From Spirochaetia bacterium (lineage in GTDB: Bacteria; Spirochaetota; Spirochaetia; Treponematales; Treponemataceae), in NCBI GenBank assembly GCA_900769325.1, contig CAAGGF010000018.1, positions 1-64,000 of the forward strand: a stretch of 64,000 nt of DNA, read 5' to 3'. Position numbers and translations under genes: made by a program. This document shows, in pieces, positions 44,489 through 51,656 of the stretch. Each line of letters opens with the position of its first letter. Positions within the stretch are counted from its first letter, which is position 1. The notes beneath the pieces are model-generated. The model saw only the letters and a list, made by a program, of their open reading frames with translations. It was not told the origin of the DNA and did not search any database.

Positions 44489-45934
44489 CTATTCCTCGTC
44501 CTCTTCAAATTCGAACTCAACACCACACTTAGGACAATGTGTCATATCGAGTGTAATTTCTGCTCCACATTCCGGACAATAATATTTTTCTTCCTGTTCC
44601 TGCTGTGAAGATTCTTCTTGTAAATCTGATTCCTCTTCAACAAATTCTACATTTTCTTTTATGAGTTCATAGATTTTTTCAAGATCTTCTTTTGAAACAC
44701 CTTCTACTGAAATATTTTCGTAAGAAGACATAAAATCGCTCAAATCTGAAATTCCGTTTGATTCAAGAATTTCAGCAACTCTTTCATCTACACCCGGCAA
44801 ATCTTTTATTGATGTAATGTCTGATTCTTCTTCTACATCATTGAAAAGACTCATCGCAGCCTGATTTGCAGTTACATCGCTTAAATCAAGTTCTTTTGCC
44901 TGTTCAACAGTTTTTACATCGATATTCCAGTCGCAGAGCCTGTTTGCAAGCCTTACATTCATTCCCTGTTTTCCGATTGCAAGACTTAACTGAGATTCTT
45001 CAACGATTGCAAGTGCCTGTTTTTTGTCTGGATCAAGAATTACGACTTTTTCAACTTGAGCCGGAGAAAGTGCATTTTTTATAAATACGATTGGATCATC
45101 GTCATATTTTAAAACATCGATTCTTTCGCCGTCAAACTCGCGGATTACATTTGAAATTCTCATTCCTTTTGTTCCGACGCAGGCACCAACCGGGTCAACA
45201 TCTTCCCTTACAGATGAAACGGCAATTTTTGTTCTGAAACCGGCTTCGCGCACGCACTTGTGGATTGTTACGATGCCTTCCTGAATTTCTGCAACTTCTA
45301 CCGAAAGAATTTCTGTAACGAGTTTTGGATCGATTCTTGAAAGAACAAGCTGAAGGGCACCTTGAGCCTTTTTTATATCTGTAACATAAGCTTTAATTCT
45401 GTCGCCTTTTGTGTAAGTTTCACGCGGAGACTGATATTTTACAGGAAGGAATCCTTCAACTTTACCGACATTTCCAACATCAACTATGATATTGCCGTTT
45501 TTTGAATTTTGATAATAGCCGACGATAACCTGACCGACTTTTTCTTTATTCTGATTGTACAAAGATTCTTTGAATGTTTCTGAAAAACCAAGGTGAGCCT
45601 GCTGTTTTCCAACTGAAACATCTCGCCTGTGATATTCTTTTGGATCTTCAAGAATGTCGATTTGATCCCCGACTTCGATATCATCGCTGTATTCTTTTGC
45701 ATCTTCAAGTTCGATTTCTGTTACAGGGTCGTAAACTCCGTCTACAACTGTTTTTCGAGAATATAACGAAACATCTGACATATCATCTTCAAATTTTACG
45801 ATTGCATTTTCTGAAGTTCCATGAAAAGATTTATACGCAGCCTTTAATGCATTTTCAATTGTTAACCGCACTGATTCTTCTGTATAACCTCTTTGTTCAA
45901 TCAGTTCACGGATAGCTTCCGCCATTTCTGACAT
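44489..45934 (-). CDS. nusA: Transcription elongation/termination factor NusA with C-terminal zinc-ribbon-like tail
   Basis: A 481-residue NusA. The N-terminal RNA-polymerase-binding domain is followed by S1 (about 135-200, VGKVEGFLPVKYQ) and two KH domains (about 200-345; VGACVGTKGMRISNV and AIGKQGMNVRLANRL). A helix-hairpin-helix-like acidic region (IKDLPGVDERVAEILESNGI) follows. The last 31 residues carry CPECG (C453, C456) and CPKCG (C467, C470), a four-Cys ribbon that standard NusA lacks. GGAGG lies before the ATG. A 136 nt gap separates it from rimP, holding a weak hairpin but no strong terminator. Confidence 0.95.
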   Translation of the reverse strand: MSEMAEAIRELIEQRGYTEESVRLTIENALKAAYKSFHGTSENAIVKFEDDMSDVSLYSRKTVVDGVYDPVTEIELEDAKEYSDDIEVGDQIDILEDPKEYHRRDVSVGKQQAHLGFSETFKESLYNQNKEKVGQVIVGYYQNSKNGNIIVDVGNVGKVEGFLPVKYQSPRETYTKGDRIKAYVTDIKKAQGALQLVLSRIDPKLVTEILSVEVAEIQEGIVTIHKCVREAGFRTKIAVSSVREDVDPVGACVGTKGMRISNVIREFDGERIDVLKYDDDPIVFIKNALSPAQVEKVVILDPDKKQALAIVEESQLSLAIGKQGMNVRLANRLCDWNIDVKTVEQAKELDLSDVTANQAAMSLFNDVEEESDITSIKDLPGVDERVAEILESNGISDLSDFMSSYENISVEGVSKEDLEKIYELIKENVEFVEEESDLQEESSQQEQEEKYYCPECGAEITLDMTHCPKCGVEFEFEEDEE

Positions 45935-46070
45935 TTTTAAGCCTCCAAATAAAAGCCTTGCCTTTTCAACAAGGTAAAAATTGCCTAAAACTTTTTATTC
46001 AAAAGATTAGGTCTAAAAGTAATAATATATAGTAGAAAAACTGCAACGCAGACTTTAAAATCCTTTTTTA

Positions 46071-46529
46071 CTAAAGATGAACGAATTTTGCTTTTGCAAT
46101 ATCTTCAAAAAGTACGGTTGACATTTCACCTTGATTTTCCAGAGTGACAGATTTTTCATCTGAAGAAACGATTACACCGCTCTGCCAGTCAGAAATATTT
46201 TTGTTCCAGACGCGGACTGTACGGCCTGTAAAAATAGGAAATTCCGCAGCATTCCTGATATTGCGTTCCATTCCGGGAGAAGTAAGTTCCATATAAGTGT
46301 CTTCAGTTTTTAAAAGTGCCTCAAGACGAGGAAGCAAGGCATGATGAACTTTTGCACAGTCGCTTACACCAATGTCAACATGAGGATCGCAGGAAGCAAT
46401 TACTGCATTTATTTTTACCGTAGTTTTTTGAGGTGAAACATGAAGTTCGACAAGTTTATAGCCAAGACCTTCAACAAGAACAGAACATTCTTTGTAATAC
46501 GGAAAAGAATCGAGCGGAATATATTCCAA
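46071..46529 (-). CDS. rimP: Ribosome maturation factor
   Basis: A 152-residue RimP for 30S assembly. YYKECSVLVEGLGYKLVELH opens the N-domain, and LTSPGMERNIRNAAEFPIFTGR is the conserved junction (the SPGxxRPL-type motif, here SPGMERNI). A C-terminal SH3-like barrel follows. The start codon is TTG (46527-46529), decided by GGAGG 5 nt upstream. It is the first gene of the rimP-nusA-infB-rbfA-truB operon, with a leader of about 92 nt containing a terminator-like hairpin. Confidence 0.92.
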   Translation of the reverse strand: MEYIPLDSFPYYKECSVLVEGLGYKLVELHVSPQKTTVKINAVIASCDPHVDIGVSDCAKVHHALLPRLEALLKTEDTYMELTSPGMERNIRNAAEFPIFTGRTVRVWNKNISDWQSGVIVSSDEKSVTLENQGEMSTVLFEDIAKAKFVHL

Positions 46530-46571
46530 TTTTTCCTCCAGAACTTGCAGGGCTTTTTACCTGAATAAAAT

Positions 46572-46596
46572 AAAAAAGACCCGTGCACCACGAGTC
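46572..46596 (-). terminator. Terminator-like hairpin in the rimP leader (possible attenuator)
   Basis: GACTCGTG pairs with CACGGGTC (8 bp, one G-U) around a 3 nt loop at 46578-46596, followed by six U (46572-46577). It lies after the -10 box of the rimP promoter and before rimP. It could therefore end transcripts of the upstream RluA-type gene and also attenuate the rimP operon. Confidence 0.75.
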
Positions 46597-46627
46597 CATC
46601 TTAAAATCTATTAAAATGTACTATCGA

Positions 46628-46656
46628 ACTATAATAAAATATTTTATTCTAGTCAA
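46628..46656 (-). promoter_or_regulatory. rimP-nusA-infB operon promoter
   Basis: TTGACT (46651-46656), 17 bp spacer, TATAGT (46628-46633). The transcript would start near 46621, about 25 nt before the terminator-like hairpin. Confidence 0.7.
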
Positions 46657-46675
46657 TAGATACAAAAAAAATCGC

Positions 46676-47290
46676 TTAAATTTCAAAAACCAAAGATTTA
46701 CCGCCAACAGGAATAGTTATTTTTTTTGATGTAAGGGAAAGTTTTTTAATTCCCAGTTCTTTTTTTAAAATCCGGTTCAATTTAAAATTTCCGTATTTAT
46801 CATCTGCACAAACAGGGCATCCTATACTTGCAAGGTGAAGCCGAATTTGATGCATTCTTCCGGTATCAAGCAAAAGCCTTACAGTCGAAAGGACAGTTTC
46901 CTCGTTATTTAAAAGAACCGTTTCTTCTTTTTCTACTGAATAATGCGTGAGGGCTTCTTTTTGCTTTCCGTGCTGAACTACAGAAGTTTTTATGACGCCT
47001 TTTTTTTGAAGAAATTTTCCGATGCAAAGAGCAACATATTCACGCTTTACAGATTTTTCTGCAATAAGTTTAGTCCATTTTGAAGCCGCGAAAGAAGATT
47101 TTGCACAAATCATAAGGCCGTCAGTATCTTTGTCAAGCCTGTGAACTAAAAAAATCGGATAACCCGTCTTAAGCGGAAGAATTTTATCAAGAGAAACTTT
47201 TACGCCTTCTCCACCCTGAACCGAAAGTGATTTTGGCTTATTTATTACGAGAATTTCGTCATTTTCATATAAAACAGGAATGTCTTTCAT
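46676..47290 (-). CDS. RluA-family pseudouridine synthase
   Basis: A 204-residue synthase without an S4 domain. HRLDKDTDGLMICAKS holds the catalytic aspartate (D53). LLDTGRMHQIRLHLASIGCP is the family motif III. The short single-domain form resembles RluA/TruC-like enzymes; the target uridine cannot be assigned. The ATG at 47290 is chosen over 47368 because the domain begins there. There is no Shine-Dalgarno and a TATAAT box ends 9 nt upstream, so it may be leaderless. It is divergent from the transglutaminase-like gene. Confidence 0.9.
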   Translation of the reverse strand: MKDIPVLYENDEILVINKPKSLSVQGGEGVKVSLDKILPLKTGYPIFLVHRLDKDTDGLMICAKSSFAASKWTKLIAEKSVKREYVALCIGKFLQKKGVIKTSVVQHGKQKEALTHYSVEKEETVLLNNEETVLSTVRLLLDTGRMHQIRLHLASIGCPVCADDKYGNFKLNRILKKELGIKKLSLTSKKITIPVGGKSLVFEI

Positions 47291-47299
47291 CCGATTATT

Positions 47300-47328
47300 A
47301 TTATAATAAAATATATTTAAAATCACAA
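47300..47328 (-). promoter_or_regulatory. Promoter of the RluA-type gene, leaderless arrangement
   Basis: TTGTGA (47323-47328), 17 bp spacer, TATAAT (47300-47305), with 9 nt to the ATG at 47290. Confidence 0.55.
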
Positions 47329-47336
47329 TAAACAAG

Positions 47337-47389
47337 GGAAAACGCATAAAAAAAAATAACAGCACCATAAAAAATAAAATGCGTTTTCC
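47337..47389. repeat. Perfect 11 bp inverted repeat between divergent genes
   Basis: GGAAAACGCAT (47337-47347) and ATGCGTTTTCC (47379-47389) are 31 bp apart. They lie between the RluA-type promoter and the ribosome site of the 47408 gene. It could be a pair of operator sites or a leader hairpin for the plus-strand gene. Confidence 0.55.
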
Positions 47390-47407
47390 TTAAAAACAGG
47401 AAATTCT

Positions 47408-48607
47408 ATGCACAAAAACAAACTTTTTTCTATTATATCGTCAGTATTTATCTTTCTTACGCTTATTTTTATTCCGGTTTATATAAAAGCAGAAGAAGTA
47501 ACCGATGAAACTTACGGATTTTCTTTTAACTTACCTGAAGAATTTTTTCTTGACGCATCTACAAACGACGGACTTACACATCTTTTTGCAAGCAGAAAAT
47601 TTCCTGTAAATGTAATATTAAAAATTTATCCAGACAGAGAAGATTCAAAAAAAAGCCTTGAAGAAACCCTCGAAAAACTTTCTGCACAGCACGACATATC
47701 ATCTTTTACATGGAATGAAAAACCATCTGCATTCAGCATTTTTAAAATGACAGTTCCGGGAGAAAATGAATTATCATCAGGATGGGCACTTTCCTCTAAG
47801 ATTGAAAAATCAAAATCAGTCGCTGTTCTTCTTTGCTATTCAAAAGAAAAATTTATCTCAGAATCACAATGCTTTTTCTATTCTATTTTAAATTCTTTTA
47901 AAACAGACGAAAACGATTCAATAACAAAAGGTCCTGTCATAACATTTACATTCCCTGAAAAAGAAAAACTTGAAGTTGAAACAGAAATCGAAGGAATAAA
48001 AGTCAAATCATTCATCAACGAAGCAGATATCGAAGCGTCAAAATTCGCAATCGACACTGAATACAATGTTTTAAAATATTATGCCCAAAGCGAAAAATGG
48101 AAGGAAGCGTGGATAAGATATTACAAAGCCATTTACAGAGACACAAGAGGAAGAATCAGGACATTTACGAACGACATTTACAAAGTCCTCTACCCGATTT
48201 CAAAACAAAAAAACGAAAAAAATATGCGATATGAAATCAACAAAATGATTTTAAACTGGGTTCAGTCTTTTTCATACGGAAGGGAAAAAGATGCAAACGG
48301 TTCGGATTTTTCACCGATTCCACAAATTTTACAAGGAGATGTTTCTGACTGCGATTCAAGAAGCATTTTAGCATGTGCAATGCTGAATCAAATCGGAATA
48401 GAAAGCGTTCTTTTTATAAGCCGGGAATACAGCCACGCAATTTACGGTACAAGCGTCAAAAATCTTTCTCCGGCTGAAAATGCAAGAATAAACATTGGTC
48501 AAAAATCATTTTTGCTTTGCGAAACAACGAAAAAAAGCCTGAATCCTGGTTTAATTGCAAAAGACATGAGCGACGAAAGCAAATGGATAAGCGTAATCTT
48601 CAATTAA
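47408..48607 (+). CDS. Secreted protein with transglutaminase-like domain
   Basis: A 399-residue exported protein. The signal peptide or N-terminal anchor (LFSIISSVFIFLTLIFIPVY) ends near IKAEE. Residues about 30-165 are a beta-rich domain of unknown type. About residues 255-399 resemble the transglutaminase/cysteine-protease fold. GDVSDCDSRSILACAMLNQI (about 311-330) carries the nucleophilic Cys and EYSHAIYG (about 339-346) the His. The third residue of the triad is uncertain. AGGAA lies before the ATG. The role is unknown, perhaps processing envelope protein or peptide. Confidence 0.75.
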   Translation: MHKNKLFSIISSVFIFLTLIFIPVYIKAEEVTDETYGFSFNLPEEFFLDASTNDGLTHLFASRKFPVNVILKIYPDREDSKKSLEETLEKLSAQHDISSFTWNEKPSAFSIFKMTVPGENELSSGWALSSKIEKSKSVAVLLCYSKEKFISESQCFFYSILNSFKTDENDSITKGPVITFTFPEKEKLEVETEIEGIKVKSFINEADIEASKFAIDTEYNVLKYYAQSEKWKEAWIRYYKAIYRDTRGRIRTFTNDIYKVLYPISKQKNEKNMRYEINKMILNWVQSFSYGREKDANGSDFSPIPQILQGDVSDCDSRSILACAMLNQIGIESVLFISREYSHAIYGTSVKNLSPAENARINIGQKSFLLCETTKKSLNPGLIAKDMSDESKWISVIFN

Positions 48608-48625
48608 AAAATCCTGACGCAAAAA

Positions 48626-49273
48626 TTATTTTACAAACAGATTGTAGATTTCGCGTTCAGTTCCTGCGTTTTTCACAGAATCAAGGAATTCTTTGCTTTT
48701 AAACTTTGAAGTAAAATACGAAAGAGTTTTTAAATAATACGGATGCTGATTGTAAGATGCGGCAATCATCACTAAAAGAGAAACAGGAATATCGTCAAAA
48801 CTCTGAAAATCTTCTATTGGAGTTTTGCAAACGCCGATTGCACAAACTAAATCAGTAACAGAATTGAGCCTTACATGAGGAATTGCGATTCCGCGACCGA
48901 TTGAAGTGCTCATTAATTCTTCTCTTTTTAAAATTGATTTTTCAAGTTCAACCTGATCTTTTATTTGAGGTGCTGTATTTAAAACTGAACAGAGTTCTAT
49001 TAAAGCATCGTGTTTTGTAATCTGATTTATGAAAACGACTCTGTTAGGTGAAAGAATATTCTTGATTTTTATATCTTCATCTTTTTTTTCTATGTTTGAA
49101 GTTGAAGAAAGCTTTTCGTTTACCCAGCGTTCGACTTCTGATTTTTTAAAACGCCATACTGTTCCGATTTTACCGGCAGGAATTTCTCCTTTTTGTGCCC
49201 AGTCATAAACAGTTCTATCTGAAACTCTTAAATATTTTGCAACTTCTTCGATAGTAAGAATTTCATCACCCAT
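48626..49273 (-). CDS. Excisionase-type HTH fused to PTS EIIA-Ntr domain
   Basis: A 215-residue fusion. Residues 4-52 are an excisionase/MerR-type DNA-binding helix-turn-helix (ILTIEEVAKYLRVSDRTVYD, then VWRFKKSEVERWV). About residues 70-215 are an EIIA-Ntr (PtsN) domain with the phosphorylatable H133 in GIAIPHVRL. It may couple phosphotransfer state to DNA binding. The ATG at 49273 is chosen over 49366 on the GAGGG ribosome site. It converges with the transglutaminase-like gene. This fusion is, as I recall, typical of spirochaetes, and the targets are unknown. Confidence 0.88.
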   Translation of the reverse strand: MGDEILTIEEVAKYLRVSDRTVYDWAQKGEIPAGKIGTVWRFKKSEVERWVNEKLSSTSNIEKKDEDIKIKNILSPNRVVFINQITKHDALIELCSVLNTAPQIKDQVELEKSILKREELMSTSIGRGIAIPHVRLNSVTDLVCAIGVCKTPIEDFQSFDDIPVSLLVMIAASYNQHPYYLKTLSYFTSKFKSKEFLDSVKNAGTEREIYNLFVK

Positions 49274-49462
49274 TTTTACCCTCACAAAACTATTTTTATT
49301 TTTATGGAAAAACAAAATCTCCGAAACAGTTGATTTTATTTTGCAACAATTACCGTATTTTGTCAATATTTTACATTTATTTGAAAGCGTTTGAAAATTA
49401 TGCGAAAAAAATCAATAAAAAAAAAGAAAACTCAAGAAGAATCAAGATAAAAATGTTTTATA

Positions 49463-49491
49463 TTGTCATTTCAAGTTTTAAAAGTTATTAT
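49463..49491 (+). promoter_or_regulatory. recO promoter, leaderless arrangement
   Basis: TTGTCA (49463-49468), 17 bp spacer, TATTAT (49486-49491), with 6 nt to the ATG at 49498. Confidence 0.65.
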
Positions 49492-49497
49492 AAAAAT

Positions 49498-50277
49498 ATG
49501 GGGAAATTCTTTTTCTGTAACGCACTCATTTTTTCAGTAAAACCGTCAAGAGAAAATCAAAGCACAGTGTGTTTTTTTAGCCAGAACGAAGGAATCGTCT
49601 TTGCAACTTTATACGGAGGCGCAAAAAGCAGGCTGAAAAGTCTTGTTTCCCCATGGAATTCAGGAACAATTTACCTTTCAAAATCAAACACAGGTTCTTT
49701 TTTAAAAATAAACGATTTTGAACCTTCAAAATACCACCTTTCATTCCGTGAAGACATTTACAAATTTCTTGCAGCATCAATGGCAGCGGAAATCGTCATA
49801 AACACAAATTGCAGCGGAAGTTACGAAAAATCATGGTATCTTTTAAACGGATTTCTCGACGGACTTGATTTATGCAAAGAAAAAAAACAGTCTGAACTAG
49901 GACTTTACAGATTTTTATGGCGGTATCTTGAACTTTCCGGCTTAAAACCTGAAACATCATTCTGTTCGTACTGCATGAAAGATTTCAAAACAGAATCCCA
50001 AAGCAATGCTTTTTCTTTTTTCTTCAAAAACGAGCAGAATATCGTATGTTCAGAATGTTTTTCACATGAAGAGCCGGAAGAAAAAGATTTTATCCCAATC
50101 GAAAACAAAACGCTAAATTATTTAAACGCAACGACAGAACTAAAACCAGAAGAAACCCGTAAAATTTTCCTTGAAGAAAAAAATATTCAGGAAATAAAAA
50201 ACTTAATTTTCTATTTAATCGAAAATATAAACCAAAAACCTCTAAAAACTCTTGAAACAGGAAAAGGAATTTTATGA
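49498..50277 (+). CDS. recO: DNA repair protein RecO
   Basis: A 259-residue RecO, which loads RecA with RecR at gaps. The N-terminal OB-like part has SQNEGIVFATLYGGAKSRLK, the family signature. Helices follow, then a zinc-finger-type pair CSYC and CSEC. I chose the ATG at 49498. The in-frame upstream starts (49330 and others) lack support, RecO homology starts here, and a promoter -10 box ends 6 nt upstream. There is no Shine-Dalgarno, so it is predicted leaderless. The stop overlaps the next ATG by 4 nt. Confidence 0.85.
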   Translation: MGKFFFCNALIFSVKPSRENQSTVCFFSQNEGIVFATLYGGAKSRLKSLVSPWNSGTIYLSKSNTGSFLKINDFEPSKYHLSFREDIYKFLAASMAAEIVINTNCSGSYEKSWYLLNGFLDGLDLCKEKKQSELGLYRFLWRYLELSGLKPETSFCSYCMKDFKTESQSNAFSFFFKNEQNIVCSECFSHEEPEEKDFIPIENKTLNYLNATTELKPEETRKIFLEEKNIQEIKNLIFYLIENINQKPLKTLETGKGIL

Positions 50278-51629
50278 CAGCAAATCAGATTATTTTAAAA
50301 AAACGCGGAACTTTTATTCTTGAAAACGGAAAAAAAATTCTTTCAGGTGACACAGAACTTTCACAGGAAGAAATAAACTTTATCGTAAACGGTTATGTTT
50401 CAGGTGAAATCCCAGAATATCAAATTTCTGCGTTTTTAATGGCAGTCTATTTTAACGGCATGACTTTTAAAGAAACAGGATTTTTGACTTCAGCAATGCT
50501 CAATTCAGGAGAGCGAATAAACCTTCAAAATCAGGAAAAAGACGGACTTACAGGTCCTTTCGTAGACAAACATTCAACTGGTGGAGTTGGGGACAAAATT
50601 TCACTTCCGCTTGCACCGATTGTCGCATCTTTAGGTGTACAAATTCCTATGATGAGCGGCAGAGCTTTAGGTCACACCGGCGGAACTTTAGACAAACTAG
50701 AATCAATTACCGGATACAATGTCAACCTTTCACAAAAAGATTTTAAAAAATTCATTGCAGAAAACGGTTACGCAATGACAGGACAAACAAAACAAATCGT
50801 TCCGGCAGACAGACTTTTGTACGCCCTGCGCGATGTAACAGGAACAGTTGAATCGATTCCGCTTATAACAGCAAGCATTCTCTCAAAAAAAATTGCAGAA
50901 GGTTCAAGTGCACTTGTATTCGATGTAAAATTCGGAAGCGGTGCGTTCATGAAAACTTACGAAGATGCAAAAATGCTTGCTAAATCACTTGTAGAAACTG
51001 CAAAATCCATGGGATTAAAATCAACTGCGGTCCTCACCGATATGTCAACTCCTCTTGGAAACAAAATCGGAAATTTCCTTGAAATCGAAGAAACAATCGA
51101 CTGCCTTTCAGGAAAAGGTCCGAAAGATGTAATGGAAGAAACATTTACGCTCGGCTCATGGATGCTTTATCTTGCAGATAAAGTTTCTTCCATACAAGAA
51201 GGAATAAAACTCTGTGAAAACACCGTAAATTCAGGAAAAGCACTTGAATGTTTTTATAAAAATGTTCAGATGCAGGGCGGCGACATCGAAAAATTAAAGA
51301 AAGACATTAAAAACCGCCGTTCAAAATTCAAAACAGAACTGAAAGCAGAAAAAGACGGATATATTTTCATCAACGCATACAAGACAGGCTGTGCTGGAGT
51401 TACGCTCGGAGTCGGAAGAAACAAAACGACAGATTCAGTTTGTGCAGAAGCCGGAATGATTCTTTTAAAACGCACGGGAGATTTTGTAAAAAAAGGCGAA
51501 ACAATAATGGAAGTTTTCGGGAAAAACGAAGAATCGCTTGAAACATCTTTATTACAATTAAAAAATGCAGTAACATATCAAGAAAATCCTTTAAAAGAAC
51601 GAAAACTTATTTACGAAACAATAAACTAG
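50274..51629 (+). CDS. deoA: Thymidine/pyrimidine-nucleoside phosphorylase
   Basis: A 451-residue phosphorylase cleaving thymidine or uridine with phosphate for nucleoside salvage. The family signature SGRALGHTGGTLDKLESI (near 127-144) is intact, as is VDKHSTGGVGDK with phosphate-binding residues. DVKFGSGAFMK is also present. Pyrimidine-nucleoside phosphorylase (Pdp) is an equally good name because thymidine specificity is not visible. Its ATG overlaps the recO stop (ATGA). Confidence 0.93.
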   Translation: MTANQIILKKRGTFILENGKKILSGDTELSQEEINFIVNGYVSGEIPEYQISAFLMAVYFNGMTFKETGFLTSAMLNSGERINLQNQEKDGLTGPFVDKHSTGGVGDKISLPLAPIVASLGVQIPMMSGRALGHTGGTLDKLESITGYNVNLSQKDFKKFIAENGYAMTGQTKQIVPADRLLYALRDVTGTVESIPLITASILSKKIAEGSSALVFDVKFGSGAFMKTYEDAKMLAKSLVETAKSMGLKSTAVLTDMSTPLGNKIGNFLEIEETIDCLSGKGPKDVMEETFTLGSWMLYLADKVSSIQEGIKLCENTVNSGKALECFYKNVQMQGGDIEKLKKDIKNRRSKFKTELKAEKDGYIFINAYKTGCAGVTLGVGRNKTTDSVCAEAGMILLKRTGDFVKKGETIMEVFGKNEESLETSLLQLKNAVTYQENPLKERKLIYETIN

Positions 51630-51656
51630 CCAAATTTTTCAGCACAGGAAAAAAAA

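Noticed and set aside
45935..46070. Terminator between rimP and nusA
   Set aside because: Only a 5 bp stem with an interrupted U run is present; it is too weak to call.
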